DNA of 64,000 bases from the NCBI GenBank assembly GCA_032622095.1, contig CP136066.1:154529152-154593151 (forward strand), read 5' to 3'. Positions 1-15,400 of this stretch are shown here, one piece after another. Origin of the DNA: Siphonodentalium dalli. Taxonomy: Eukaryota > Mollusca > Scaphopoda > Gadilida > Siphonodentaliidae. The notes under the pieces were generated by a model, which worked only from the letters and a program-made list of their open reading frames with translations, was not told where the DNA came from and did not search any database. The position numbers and the translations under genes were made by a program. Position 1 is the stretch's first letter, and each line of letters opens with the position of its first letter.

Positions 1-373
1 ATATCAACAAGTTTATAGCGCCCAGATAAATCTCATATACGTATCATTTTTCTCCATATCGTAAGCGATAATGATTAACGATGTGGCTTACGCAATTAAA
101 ATAAAAAAAACTTTCGCTTTTCAACTAATGCTAAATATTTACTGGTTAAATGTACTTGGAATTCTTGGATGATAAACACAGGATATAGTTTGCCAATTTG
201 GAAGAGGAATTCATTTATATTCGGACAAAATATTCCAAATATCCCATTATTTATTTTCAATAGGTACGAAGATAGACAAGTACGAAAATGTGACTACACC
301 TAGCGAAAATAGGAGACACGGTGCCGCGTGTTTAATTATTTTTGTCATCAAACACGAAGGCTAAAACCGCGTT
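1..373. other. 5' flank and probable 5' UTR of PAF1
   Basis: AT-rich sequence upstream of the PAF1 start codon. I see no TATA box or other core promoter element that I would defend. The last 60 bases are richer in CG dinucleotides, as expected near a transcription start. The real start site cannot be placed from sequence alone. Confidence 0.4.
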
Positions 374-441
374 ATGCCACCAACCATTCAGACTGGGAGC
401 CGAGAAGATCGAGAAAGAAAAAGACCAGGAACCGAGAAAAG
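374..441 (+). CDS. PAF1: PAF1 exon 1
   Basis: Encodes [20 protein letters not shown] and two more residues, then AG of a split Arg codon before donor GTATTC. Intron 1 is about 11 kb and holds most of the repeats in the left part of the window. Confidence 0.9.
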
Positions 442-3400
442 GTATTCTTTATGAGGCCTATTATTATTTTATGACTCATAAATCGCTTTTGTTTTGAATT
501 TGAGTCTTTTTTTTTTTGTCCAAATTTGGCTGATTTGTACGGTGGCTGATTTAGGACATCCGAAATATTTTTTTTATCTCGTTATAACGAGATACGATCT
601 CGTTATAACGACTTAGTGTCGGCGCACATGATCCTGGTTGTCAGCGATTTATCCCACTGCCGGATAAATCGCGGACAACCGGGATCATGTGCGCCTAACT
701 TTGGGCCGGTTTTTGTCGGATCCGATTTAATCGGACCGATCAAACTGAGTTTGATTTCATCCGGAAAATCCAGCTCGTGACGATGGCAACGCGCGTGTTT
801 TGTTTGTCACATGACCAAAACATCATTCAAAATGTCGGAATAGTTAGCAGCGACCGCTATTCGAAAAATATATCAAGAATTCTGATCAATCGACAAGGAA
901 CAACGGCTGGTAGACCTATAGGCTATGGCCCGTATGGGCAGAAAATAGGTGCCCGTATATAATAATCGCAACAAGAGGGCGGCAGCTGTGGAAAGGTAGA
1001 CTATGCCAATTTACGGCTATTGGCAGTATTCACTGTATTGCCCGTGACCTCAATATATTATTATTAATATATTTATTTAGTTTATTATTAATAAATATTA
1101 GCCTTTAGAAATACATATTAATATAAATCACCACGACTAGCTATAGTAAATGTCTAGATAGGCTGACCACACCAGTTGGCTATTTACTACAGTGACCATA
1201 GCATGCATATGACTGGAGTGAAAATCGGACTCGTGTGTGCTGAACCCCCGATTTTATCGGGCCCGATTTATCCGGCAGCCGGATTTACCAGGCACAATCG
1301 GGATCATGTGCGCCGACACTTACTCATCTCGTTATAATGAGAAGTTATCTCATTATACTGAGAAACTATCTCGTTATAATGAGAAACTTTCTCGTTATAA
1401 CGACATACACATCTCGTTATAACGAGAAACTAAGTCAGTATAAACAAGAAACTAAGTCTAAGTCGTTATAACGAGATACTAAGTCATTATAAAGAGAAAC
1501 TTTCACGTTATAACGAGAAATTAAGTCGTTATAACGAGAAACTAAGTCGTTATAATGAGATATCTGGTATATATATGGAACAGGTGTGTGAAGTTAGAAA
1601 CCAGTACCCAGTTCAATCACTTATAACCCCCGGGGAGGCACCGATAGGGGCCGATTTCGAATATGTTTCTGGAATGCGAATAGGTTTCTGGAATTCTCTG
1701 AATCTGTCTGTGGGAGGGGGTGCAGGATTTGGGCTCGTGACAATTGGCTGCTCGCCTACCCGACCCCCACGTCAAATGACTTTTACCCCGAGGAGAGGGA
1801 CCGGGAGGGCCAGATTTCGAATAGGATTCTGAATAGTACGCCAGAAACCAATTAGCAAATTATCGTAATGGCTGTCTTTATGTTGGCCGGGGAGGCGCAT
1901 GGCGGGTTTGCTATTCCATTTGGGCTCAAGTATATATAACTGCGCCCCTCTGTATAGAGCCTATACTCCCGGGGAGGGGTGCACAAAGGGGCCGTGGGGG
2001 TGTCCGAAGCTGAATGTGACACTGGGTATGGGCACCAAAACACATGGAAACACTATCCATTTGAGAAAATTCACCCAAATTCACTGGCGTATTATTCAGT
2101 ATCCTGGATTCAGCAGCCCAAATCCTGCACCCCCTCCCGGGGACAGATTGAGAGTTACTGTAACCACAATGAACTGGTTTCTGACACCCAATTTGCGTTC
2201 CAAAAACCTATTTGCATTCCAGAAACCTATTCGAAATCCGGCCCTATCGGTGCCTCCCAGGTGGTCATAAGTGATTTGAAGTGGGGATCGGGTTGATAAT
2301 CTGCAGATCGACGTGAACCCAAATTATCCACCCCTCCCAGGGACAGACTGAGAGTTACTGCGAGAACAATGAACTGGTTTCTGACGCCCAATTCACGTTC
2401 CAGAAACCTATTTGAAATATGCCCCTATCGGTACCTCTCCGGGGTCATAAGTGATTTGGAACGGGGGTCGGGTAGATAATCTGCAGATCGACCAGAACCC
2501 AAATGTTCCACCCCCTACCGCCATCAGGTTGGGAGTAATTAAGAAAACAACGAACTGGTTTCTGGCTACCAATTGGCTTCCCAGAAACCTATTCAAAATC
2601 AGAAATGCTCTCAACGGGTGGTGTTTCTGTGTGTTTTTGGTGCTCATACCCAGTGGCACATTCAGCTTCTGACACCTCTGCAGCCCCTCTCCTACACCCC
2701 CTCCCCAGACCCTCCCGGGGAGTATAGGCTCTATACAGAGGGGCGCAGTTAGATTTGCGCCCAAATGGAACAGCAAACCCGTCGTGCTCCTCCCCGATCA
2801 ACATGACAACATATAACGACCATTACGTGAATTTGCGAACAGGTGTCTGGCGTACTGTTCAGAAACCTATTCGAAAGCCGGGGATATGATAGATGAGCCA
2901 CCAATGGTCCAGAACTCAAATCCTGCACCCCCTCCAACAGACAGATTGAGAATTACTGCAAAAACAACGAACTAAATCCTCGACCTCCCCCATCTACCGT
3001 AATGAGATATTCCACCCAGGATCTCTCATATGTGCAAATAGACACCCAGGATCTCAAAGTCTCACCAAACAACAGGAATTTAGATTAGTCGTCTGCTATG
3101 TATTAATACGGAACTGTGCTGCCATGCAGTCAGACTCAAAGCGGACGTATATATTATGCCCATTTAAATTCTGTTGATATTTCACTCCGATCACAAACAA
3201 AGAATTGTTATAATAATATTAATAAATAGCAGACGACTAATCTAAATTCCCATTGTTTGGTGAGCCTTTGATATCCTGGGTGTCTTTCTGCCTTGTTTGG
3301 GACATCCTGGGTGTCTTTTTGCACATTTGAGAGATCATGGGTGTCTTTTTGCTCGAAACCATGTGACAATGACAAATTCAGCCTTAGTAAACCCAGTGGT

Positions 3401-6400
3401 TTTGTAAATTTTTGAAAGTTGACTTGTTCATTCGAAAATGTCACCACTCACCATAACATGAGTTATAAGCTATTTTAGTCATATTCTGATTAGCGGTTAG
3501 GCACCACATATATATAATATACTAGTACATACATATAAGATAACCTCGAAAAATTATTGACCGTTGGGTTACTTTTATAAAGGTGATTATATGAAAGTAT
3601 TAGCGAAAATTCTTCGAAACAGGGGGTGAATGTGGATGTCTGAAACTGAAAATAATGAGCAACACTTTAAAAAAAAGGCATTGATACCCAAAAACATGCA
3701 GTAAAAACATATACAAAAATAAAATAGTAGAACACTGGGTTGGTGGTTCCAAAAAGTGGCCAAAATGAAAAAAATAACCTATACATGTCTGGATTTGTTT
3801 TGACAACACCCCCCCCCCCAGTTTGCACGCCAATTTGCCAGTATATTATTGACATGGGGTATTTTGATGGGATAGTATTTTTAATGGGGTAGATCTGACC
3901 GGTGTGCATACTTCAAATGAGTTAACATGACTTAACAATTAACATCGTTGGAAGCTGAATGGAAACAAATGCCATATAAATGTCATATCTGGAGGCAAAT
4001 CTTGACTGTGCGAGGGAATTATATTTTTAGGTAATACGTAGTAAGACTAAGGCATACACATGAATACATGTACATCAATATTCCGGGCTAAAACTATGAT
4101 ATGGGTGGGTGGCAATCATGTGCATGCCTCTCAGTTTCGGGGGGATGTGTGACCAAATATCTGTTCATTAAATTTTTTTTATTAAAGTGATATGGAATTT
4201 CACCTGTACAATATACGATTCCACACATACTCTATTTTCCTCAGCTGGCTCCAAGAGTCTTAATCTCGTATTCACGGTATTTGTAAGCTCGCATGATTGA
4301 TGTGCATGATAGTGCCATATCAGTCCCAGGCATGTATTAGACAAAATAACAATGTGTGACTCATATGTGAATGTCTAGAGAGCATGACTTTCATCAGAAA
4401 ATGACTTTCAATTGCTGTGGTCGCATAATCGTCATTGTCACAGTCGCATACTCAGCGTTGTCAATTGAGTGCGATGGTACCTGTAGCCCTCACAAGTATA
4501 GCTATCAAGCGATCAATCACACAACTGATGTGAACATTAGTTGTGAAAAATCACCCAAAGCCTTATGACTATGTTAATATTTGGTTTCCATTTTAATGGG
4601 TCCACTCATTATAATAGGACATATAGATTTGCTCAACACTAAAGACGAGTTTCAGACAGTGTTGTGTGTAAAACCAAAACAACCGGTCTATTTGTGTCAA
4701 GGATTATGTATTGTGCTAACAACCGTCTAGTGCTGAACTCTTTACAGATTATCGAATGGAAGATTGCTGTAACTAATAGAAATATAATATATGGTACATA
4801 CCTATCCGTATTTCTAGAATTATTCATTTCTTTTAGTGATGTGGACCGCGGTCTGGTCTGGACCGGGTGTCACTGGACCGGAGTGGACCGCTTTTTGCCG
4901 CCGATCCGGTACTCTCCGGTCCGGTCAACTATTTTACTTCAGTTATAATAAACTATCGCAAATATTATTGCGTATTTGCCATCATATCAATTAGCAACGA
5001 TGTATTGACGCATTCAAGTGGTTAACATCTATTAAACTTTTGATGCCACGCAGACTTCAGACAAATTGTTTTCAACAGTGTAGCGATCATGCATGTGCTG
5101 CCGATTGCCGAAAGTCAAAGGGTGACTGCAGGTGTCACACGAGCCTGTTGACTCGTCATATTAGTACACATTTGTATAATTGTCATCAGTATAGTTATTT
5201 CGTTTAAATTTCAATTTAATGAAAATAAGTATGATACGAATCATGCATACGATCAGTTGAGTGCCATGTTAGATTGGTTATAACACATTCTAGCCCTCCC
5301 TTTTTTTATATATATCTGTCCAATACATTTAATTAGTGCATGTTCGCATTACTAGAAATACTATTATCGTGCATCGTTTCCAGTATATCCCAACAGAGAC
5401 AGACAATGATGCATACAATTGGCAAACAATGTAAGTTTTAACATATATGGACACATTGCAATGCACTGAACTCAGTAACCTTATAGTTTGTACTACACAG
5501 AGTAAAAACTTTGAGAAAACAGAGAATTCATTAACATATAGCCTATTATAGGTAGACCGGACCATTTTGGACCGGTCCAGGCATGTGTACCGGACCGGAA
5601 TGGCCTGGACCGGACTGGACTGGACCGCCTTGGCAGTGGACCGGTCCGGTCCGCATCACTAATTTCTTTATGTTTGTTCCACATCAGTTTGGTCGCTGAA
5701 TCGTTTCATTAAAATGCCATTGCACTGTGGTTGTCAAACCACTGAATCGTGAAATTGGTCACTGAATCATCAAAACGATTTTTCCGTTTGATATCCGGTA
5801 AGAAAATTAAACTGCTGAAGGGAAATTCCATGTTGGAGAGAAAAAAATGCGACTTTTTTTTAAAGAATTGTGTTTTTTCTGACATTGTTCCTTTTGAAGA
5901 CATTATATAAAAGGATAGAAAAATGTGGATTTTGTTATCATCCTTGAACATTGGGTATGTAATTATAGAAAAAACTGATTTTTAGTATACTTTTCAAGAT
6001 TGTTGATGAAATCATCAAACACTATCAAATTAAACTATGCATGTCTCATGAAGCGCAGACAATCACAAGTCAAATAATACCAGTTTGGAGAGGTAACTCC
6101 CCTCATTCACGGTAAAATATTCCAATTACTTCTCACCTTGTTGATTGGTACGTCCGTTACCAAAATGGTGAATTATTTTGGATAACTTAGTCTTAGGTTA
6201 GAATATAAAAGGCAAAAACCACATTTTTAAAGGAAGGCAGATGAGCCCATCACAGAAACTCAGCACCTTGTTTGTGTTTATAATTTGTGAACAAGATCGA
6301 TGCATCTTAATTTTGGTACGTCCGTTACCATTCTAAAGTGGTACGTCCGTTACCAAAAATATATCTTTCATTTTCAAGTGGAATCATTCGGTTTGTACAT

Positions 6401-9400
6401 TTCATATTATCTGCATATATAGCCACGTGAACATTAAGTTGTATTCAGGGTTCCAGACATCAAATTACGACTACAACATTCAAAAGCTTGAACATAAAAA
6501 TAAACGGATATAAAATTTATTTGATATAAAACAGAATATTGTCTTTCATTAGCTCTTCTTATTTTAAATGTTATCTTATACACTAGAATATAAATAAAAG
6601 GTGCCATATGTTCCATAAAAATTTGGAATGGAACCCTGAATACATTGTTTAAAATGTCACACTAAATAATATTCAGCTCTGCCACTCAAACTGTTGGGAA
6701 TAAGACTGTTTGATATCTGCGTATGATGTGAATCAAAGGAAAAACTTCAGAACAGTAAACTTACTTGTAATTACTTGTATCCAAACTATATAAAGTGTTT
6801 TTCATTTACAAACAGCCTATTTCTGATAGAAAATCCACAAATAATGGGGTAATCAAATCAGAAGGTGCATTTTTTATCAACATTTCAGAAAGGTACGTCC
6901 AAAATAAATAAGGTACGTACCAAAATAAATGGTACGTCCGTTACCGTGAATCAAATGGTCACCAATGCAGAAACAGTGGTCACTCATGCATGACTGTTTT
7001 GTGTTTTGTCATCAGTAAACAGCCTATTTCAGATAGAAAACCCACAAATAATAGGGCAATCATATCAGAAGGTGCATTTTTGTTTCAATATTTCAGAAAG
7101 GTACGTCCGTTACCAAAACATGGTACGTCCGTTACCGTGAGTCAAATGGTCACCAATGCAGATATAGTGGTCAATCATGCATGAAATCAGGCTTTTATTA
7201 TAGAACATCCATCTGTCCACCCTATAATAGATAAAATGTATGGCTATCTAGAAACACTTCACAGAGTTTGGGACTTAAGTGAGACAACCCGATGGATTTT
7301 CATTTCATGAACCTTGGGGTGAACTTTGAAAACGTTCAATTCTGGCAGTGAGACACTCAACCTATTTCAAGAAAAATTTACTTCAAATTCAAATTTTCTT
7401 CTGAATGGTAGGTCCGTTACCGTGGAATTGCCCTGAAGTGAAAATCTGTAATTAAATGGTTATTATTTATTTTTAATTGGGCATCATATAGTAAACCTTT
7501 TACCACAGCAGTGAGTTGATCCATGTCATCGCATCACATCTAGTTGCGCAGCAGCTAGTTTGATCCAGCAATCTGCCCACCTCAACTCGATTTGATACTA
7601 CGACACGGATCAACACACTGTTGTGATAATATGTATATAATATATCGAGTAGGGTGGCCGGTATTTCACTATATTGACTATAGTTGGTTTGGAAATGAGA
7701 AACCTTATTGAAACCATGCGTAAAATAAAAAATCAATATATCACAACCACGATTATATCATCTCATAAGACAGTTACAGAATTTTTTCTTGTATTCTTTA
7801 ACAATTTTATAATTTTACTCATACAGAGCCCCAGACAAACATGAGCAGACGACCCTCTTCTATATGCTTCTATATATGTGTGGGGCTCCCTGCAGGGTAA
7901 TGGATGTTTTTTATTTTATGTCCTAAAAAATGTAAAAACATTTATTAAAAAAAAATTATAAAAAATTGTTAGGCCAATGCATTCTCTTATATATGCGAGG
8001 CGACCTATGGTCGACTCGCATATATAAGAGAATGCATTGGCACAGGGTAAAAAAATCCCGACTTACGACTGGATTTGATACTTCATCGGACTGCTGATTG
8101 AAAGTAGCTTTTCTCGGTCGCTCCGATTTCCTCTCATATCATTCTCAAATTTCTCTTGTCTTATTGTTACCAATAACGACATTAGACAAATAAACTCATT
8201 AACTGTCAAATGGACCATCGTACCTACATACGTAAATATTTATGCTCACAGCCATGCAAGAACTCAATGAAGACATTCTATTTGCAGAAGTGATGCTATG
8301 GGTGATTGTTGAATGAATGCTCATGGTCAATAATGTTCAATGATTAATTATGATACTGTTCAATAGTTCATTAAAAATGTAAATGTTTGTATGTGAGTGC
8401 TGATGTCCACGTGATGGGGTCTCCATAAGTAAACAAGGAAGTAATCAGGACACCATAAGCCTGTATTATAGATAGCCCTGTAATTTGCTCAATGTTGTTG
8501 TAATCTCAGGAACTTAATAGAATGGGCACATGCCAATGATCATGAATGATGTCATGTCATTTACTGCCTGGTTATAATGAAAACCCGGAGTGTTATATCT
8601 TTCATTTAAAATGTGATTTCACATTGTATTTTTCAAAAGAAAAATAGTATTCAATAAAACCGTATAGCGCGATGTTATTTTGAAAAAATCACGGTTTGAA
8701 AAAAACATCAATACCGCTCAGCCCTAATATCGAGATATCAAGATAATATGTCAACATCTGGAGATAATATCTTGAGATGTGTATGTCCAGATCTGAAGAT
8801 AATATCTTGAGATCTCAGTCAGGACTCAGAACTGATCTCTCACTCAGATAACATGCAAGCAATGAATCTCGATGTGGAGGAGTAGGCCTACATGCACATG
8901 TAGGCTAAGCGATGTTCAGCTAAAAATCACTGTTTTTTGGTGTATATTTGTTGAAATTTCAGATTCGCCGATGTTCGGTGAATATTTGCCGATGTATCCA
9001 TTGTCTAAGGTACATGTAGGGACCAGAGCTGTTAAGTTTCACGGATTGTCCTTGAGACTCCCAGATTGCCATAGGGAAAACCTCCAAAATACGGAAGACC
9101 CGCCTATTTCTCCTGCATGTGGCTCCAAAAAGTACATCTGATTTTTGTCAGTAAAATGGACATGTGCAGATGCACTTTATTGGAGGATGACAACCTTAAT
9201 TTATTTTCACACTCTCCCAAAGCCATGATGTGTGAGAACGCTGTATAAACATGGACAGGTGATATTGAAGTGAAAATGACTGATATGACATTGTAGGCAA
9301 TAGAAGGGGGAAAACTCTATATTTTAGGATGTATTCTTCAATTCTGAAGACCACTATAGGAATCAGGGAGCTAAATGTGTTCTCGAGTCGGGGAGCGAGT

Positions 9401-12400
9401 ACACCGTGGAATGCTAAAGGTGAAGGTAACTGAAGAATGACCTTCACCTGATACATGCGACACATTATTAAAGGATGACACATTATTAAAGGATGACATC
9501 GCGTTTATTTGATTTGTACATCATATCTAAATAATTTAAACTGGTGAATGAATGGGGGAATGGATTTTTGTGAGCGGGAAATTTATTTAACTAGCTGCTG
9601 TAGGTCTGGGTTTTTCCAGATCAAATTTGGCTGTGTGATAGCCCTGTCGTACACTTGGGGATTTATTTTAAAAAGTAAACGCATGACCTATGATTTTTCA
9701 TGCATTTTCGTGATCAACTGGTGTCAATCTAGCTAGGTAAACATCACTGGTATGGCCTGCAGGCTTCAATTCAGTGAATTTGGCCGAAACGTTAACACTG
9801 TCGCCTATGGGAAACCATTTAGTTCAGTGATTCCTATAGGTATAGCCTTGGTCAGCAGGTGCCCCTGACCTTTGTAAATTGCCTGCCAGTGAATAAACTA
9901 TTTCTCAGCTGTTAAAAGCTTGTATTATTTTATATAACATGCATGTATCTCACATTAGCTGTATAAAACTGTCTTCATTTATACTGTTTTATTTAAGTAT
10001 AAATATTTATAACATAAACATAAATAGAAGCTCAAAGAAGCTCATCAAATTACATAATCTTCATCAAAAATAAAAAGATGAAAATCAATTAAAAAAAATT
10101 TTCAGCATGCCTTTCATGAGCATATTTGGGCATACCTCCTGCAAAAATATCCCAGATGGTCATTTTCAAAACTTGACAGCTCTGGTAGGGACAGAACTAT
10201 CCAAATAATGATTATTAAATGTGTGAAATATTATATATTAGAGAGTTTTTAGATGAATCCGTTGTGACATTACGTTGTATGTTTAGTAAACATTGTTTAC
10301 TGTTAATAGGTCTGGCAAATGTGAAAATTCAGCTACAATAGCTGATAAGTTTCATGTAATGCAACAAAAACACGTGTACTAGATAGTCCAAGTCTGCTCG
10401 TATGAAAACCAGCTAAGATATTGGGATAGCAAAATTTTCGTCAGAAACCGCCCCATTACCATTTGTATGACATGAGATACACATTAGTGACCAGCTCGCA
10501 TAAAACCACAAATAAATGTTACCAAATATCACAATTGTGACAATAAATGGGTTTATTCCGTAGAAGACATGATATTTGTTCTGAAAACCACATCAGTTGT
10601 AAATTGAAAGCGGTAATTTAATGTGAAATAAAGACATTTCTGCAGTGTTTACATATTATAAAAAGTATGCAAACTCAAATGACCTCACAATGTGACGTCG
10701 GAATATTCCGACGAAAAATATTCAAGCAATTGTAAGGTAAAAATAAACAAAACCATGTTGTCGTAAATTGAAATAATTCTATCACTTATACCCGTTTTTT
10801 TGTAAATTAAAATTTGCATATATATCGTGAGACGTTCCGTGTAGGAAATGTTTAACAAATAAGTAACATAGGACCACTTACAGTTAAAATAAACACATAC
10901 TACATGTAGTTGTGGGATGTTGGAATAATATAACAACGCACGTTGTCGGCAAACTGTTTTGTATTGGTGTACTCGATTGTTTATGAGTGATTTTGGGTGT
11001 ACTGGATTGATGGCATAGAAGCCGAAACTTAGCCGAGTACATTACGGAACACTTCGGCTTTCAGGATCAAATTGAAGTTCCCTGTTGAAGTTGCTGGTGT
11101 TCACCCATTAGTCACCTCGGTTATGCATTTTATCTTCTACAAATTAGGGGATATAGAAACTGAACAGAAGGGAAAAAATAACTAAAAATAATGTTAATTT
11201 GAGGCTGTAGATACTTCCCAGAAGATGAGGCCTAAGGAGAATGAGGTCCCCAGAGGGTGAATTTAGTGATGCTAGCCTGCTGTATGGGGTAGCGTCACTA
11301 AATTCACCCTCATTCTGCAAATGACAGACACACTTTCAAGTCTTGACTAAAAATCTGATATAGGCAAATACAATATATATCATTATTTTAGGCTGTTAAA
11401 GCTACCGTATTATTGATTTCCTTTTATTTTTTCTCATTTCCAGATCAGAGCTGATATGCAAAGTCAAATATAGTAACACATTGCCAGACATCCCATTTGA
11501 TCCAAAGTTTATCACCTACCCCTTCGAACCCAACAGGTATGAGGTATTTTAATTATTTTAAATCAATTTCCCTAGTTTTATCAACTCGCTTAGCTAATCT
11601 GCAGTAAATATTTTGTTTTGTCTCATGTATAACAATGACGCTGTTTTTCTGCTCATTTGGATAAACTGGAGTGTTCCACATCACTTTAAAACATTATTTC
11701 CAGAAGATTTTGACCTACATGTAGTGGCTTTTTCAGCTAGATGATAGAACTGCATGTCACACGCGCAGCAATAAATTTCGCATGTTTGCATGTTGAGTCT
11801 TTACGGTGTCAAGCACGCTAATCCCATGCCCCTTATCTAAGCTCAGTTGAAGTCCATTCGATATTACAGTTTATTATATGATCATAAGTTTATTTCCCCA
11901 ATTCCTATGTTAAAATGTACGTGAATTTTTTTTAGATATCTAATGATGTTCACCTCATTAATGAAACAACAGGTTAATATCAGTTCTGAGTGATGTCAGA
12001 TACTTCAGGGGTTAACATAACTTATAATCAGACCTGAAAATAGATCAGGTTTTCACAGGGACGTTCAACATCTTGTCAAATGAAAGCGCATATCATATAA
12101 TAAATCAGTTATCGCATTGTTTCTTTGGTTGACACGAGGAATTGTCAGCCCTTGGAAGTCAATATTCACCTCAGCCTATGGTCTTGGTGAATATTGACTT
12201 CCTCGGGTGGACAATTCCTCATGTCAACATTGAAACAATGCGATAACAGTATAGTGTTCCACTGCAGGGGGTAAGCTTAGTCCAGTAGAGAAAGTCACAC
12301 CTCTAGTTTAAATATTGCAGATTTGTTCAGTATAAACCAACTTCACTAGAAAGGAGCTACAAATATGATCTGCTCACAGAACACGACTTGGGTGTATCCA

Positions 12401-15400
12401 TCGACCTCATCAATCCAGATACTTACAAAAGTTTTGATGGTAAGTTTTGTTTTGTTTGTGGTAATTTTCTCTGTAATGTACCTTAAAGACGTATTATGGG
12501 CTTATTTCCCTTCGGAGCTCCCTCAGGCAATGTTTAGATAATATAAAGTTATTATCTGAACAGTTCCCACCATTAAATCCTTCTGCACTTGTATTATATG
12601 TATGTCAGCAATGCCCAGCATACAGATTTGAAAAAGAGATAAATTAACATAGTAACATGATGTGGATGAGTGATGCTCTGGCTGAGTTGTAAGGGGTTGG
12701 GGGGTTGGCTACTAAGTAATATATAATCTGATCATCAGAACGCTGTTTGACTGGGATGGGATTTAGTTTTAAGTTGGCTGGGCATAATGCAATATTTCGA
12801 ATTTTTTTTGCTCTAACCAATAATTTGGGTGAAATTTGTTCATTTTATTGAAACCACAATAATTGAGCTTTCTTTACTAAATTATATACTCATTGACAAG
12901 TACGGCCCTCATATTATGTTAGGAAATATTCAGATAATGCACTCAACAAACAGCTGTTTGTTGAACTTATATCTTAGCATTTCCCACCAATTAATAAGGA
13001 TCCCTCTTGAATTGTAATATCTCTTCATCTGTTTGTTTTCTGCTTCGATCTCCTGAACATCCCTCCAGATGAATAGTAGACCATTACAATGTATACATTT
13101 ATAACTGAACAGGAGAATCCATTTAGTATATAATGGATTAAAGGGTCAGGTCTGGTTTGGATGTAAGAGTTGTAATATATTACATTATACTAAGTGGCTG
13201 TCAATTTGATTTTTTGTCCTCCGAAAAAAAAATTTCAGGGGACTATTAAAATAGCCGGTGTCTGTCCGTGCATCCGGAAATGGTTTCCGGATGATAACTT
13301 TAGTTTCGGTTATTAGATCAAAAGCAAATTTCATAGGTGAGTTTATCAGACCAAAATACAGGTCAAGTTCGAATATGGGTATGCTCCGCTCATTTTGCGA
13401 GAGTTGTGGCCCATTTTTGACTTGTTTTACTTAGAAAATTTCTCACTTTTTCGGTTTCCGAAATTGCAAATGTGGATCAGTCATATCAAGATACAGGTCA
13501 AGTTCGAATTTGAGTTTGATCCGATGGTTTTTCTCAGAGTTATGGGCTTTTCGACTTAGAAAATTAAATTTTTCTTGTAATTTTCTTCATTTTGTGCCAA
13601 TTTGAGGTTATATTTTGACTTTAAGAGTTTTTTTAAGATTTGGTTATTTGTATGCATGTCAGTAATGAGACAATGCACAAGTGTCTTATCCATATGGTAT
13701 ACTTCTACAAAGCCTCCGCTCCAAATGAAGCCACCGGTTCGGGGGACACTGTGGTCGAGCGGCCTTTTATTTAAATTTAAATTGAACAAGGAGTTCAACT
13801 CTAAAAACAGTTTAAAATTTTTTTTTTTTTAATATATTAAAACTAATTTTATTTAAATCAAAATGGACGCGCAAAGGGTTACATTAATGTTATAATTATT
13901 GACGATGCAAGAAATATGTTGTTTGGTTATTGAAATGGATTTAAGATGAGAACACTGCCATATACCGATTTGTGAGGAGAGATTAGGCCTAACAAAATAA
14001 TACCTGTGTTTCCACTAACGGGGTCCCAAAAATATTGGGTCGGTAGGTAGGTAAATTGATCAGTAAAGGCAGTCACAGTTTTTTTGTAATTATTGCATGG
14101 CTGCCATGGCATGTGTTGATGCCAAATTGGATTTGAGAAGAAATTAAATAGGTTAAATGATGCAAAACTAATACTAAATCATGTGTCACCGATAGTAGAG
14201 TGCAATGCAAGCATTAATTGGTACACGCAGTAGTATCAGATACTTAGTAGCAATTCTCGAACTGTCCGGAAGTGTTGGCGACCTTCAATCAATTCCGACC
14301 CTTTGAAGTTTTCTCTGATCTTCCGACAAAAGCATGTGTGCAGTCACTGTGTATCAAGTCTGAATGCACACAAGGAAGTGACAACGTAAAAGTGGCATTG
14401 TGTGGCAATGCGTGCTTTCGTAACTTAATAGTTAATACTGCACGAAAGCAACATGGATTCAAATTGCAATCACACCACGACATACTAAAAACTGTTTTAC
14501 AGTGGGGTTTATAAAAACTATGTAAGTCAACAAAGTTTGAAGATTGAGATCAGCTGCACAATGTCTTCACTCTTTCCGTTCTTCCTCCATGTTGTGATAT
14601 AATATGATCAATTCAATTGAGTGACCAAACAGACATCACAACCCAAAACCTCTTTAACTTCTTCAATTATCTTCCCTTTTATCAAGGAAATTGAATAGGG
14701 ATCTCGTCGATTCGTCCCGAGTACGAAACGACTTCGATTCGTCCCGACTTAGAAATTTACTTTGATTGATTCGTCCCATGTAGGCTACTATGGTTGTTTC
14801 GTACCCCGAATATAATTATACAACCAGCTAATAAATTTAATATCATAACTTTCCATTGTATTAACATGCTAAAATGTGTTCACTTATGAGTACTGACAGG
14901 TTGTTTTCACAACACGAAGACCACGGAGGGTCTCCCGTCTGAGTAGGCGTCATATTGTTTTTACAAGTCGACGCTCATGTGTGACCACTGGTCTCATGTG
15001 CCGATGACCACTGTTCAGTGATCAAACGGAATGTATTTATAACAATAACAGTTCCGTAATCCGATTGTAGCTAGGCCTACATGCAATCATTATCTCGAGA
15101 TTGCCTGCACGGTGGGGATTGGGATTCGCGATTTTCTCGAGGAACGATTTCCGATTACGGCATTCGCCCGCGACGCTACGAAAATATAGCAGAGGTGTTT
15201 CGAATGCCCATTGACAGCTAACGTAAACGAACGATCGGGCCCGATTGGCCGATTGTGGTTGGGTGATAATAATAATTATTATTATTGGGCCGTCCGACAA
15301 TCGGTCAATCTCGTGCATTTTCGTGCAACGAGATCTCGCGATCGGCCGACCACATGACACCGTCTCCTGTCCGTCTGTAGACGCAGTATATATCGCGTTT

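Noticed and set aside
1899-2804. Several 60-120-codon frames on both strands
   Set aside because: They read the GC-rich repeat modules; no domain, no splice context, and the peptides mirror the inverted repeats.
14272-14514. 80-codon + frame with several Cys residues
   Set aside because: No splice signals at its edges, no known motif, and no phase match with PAF1 exons 3 and 4.
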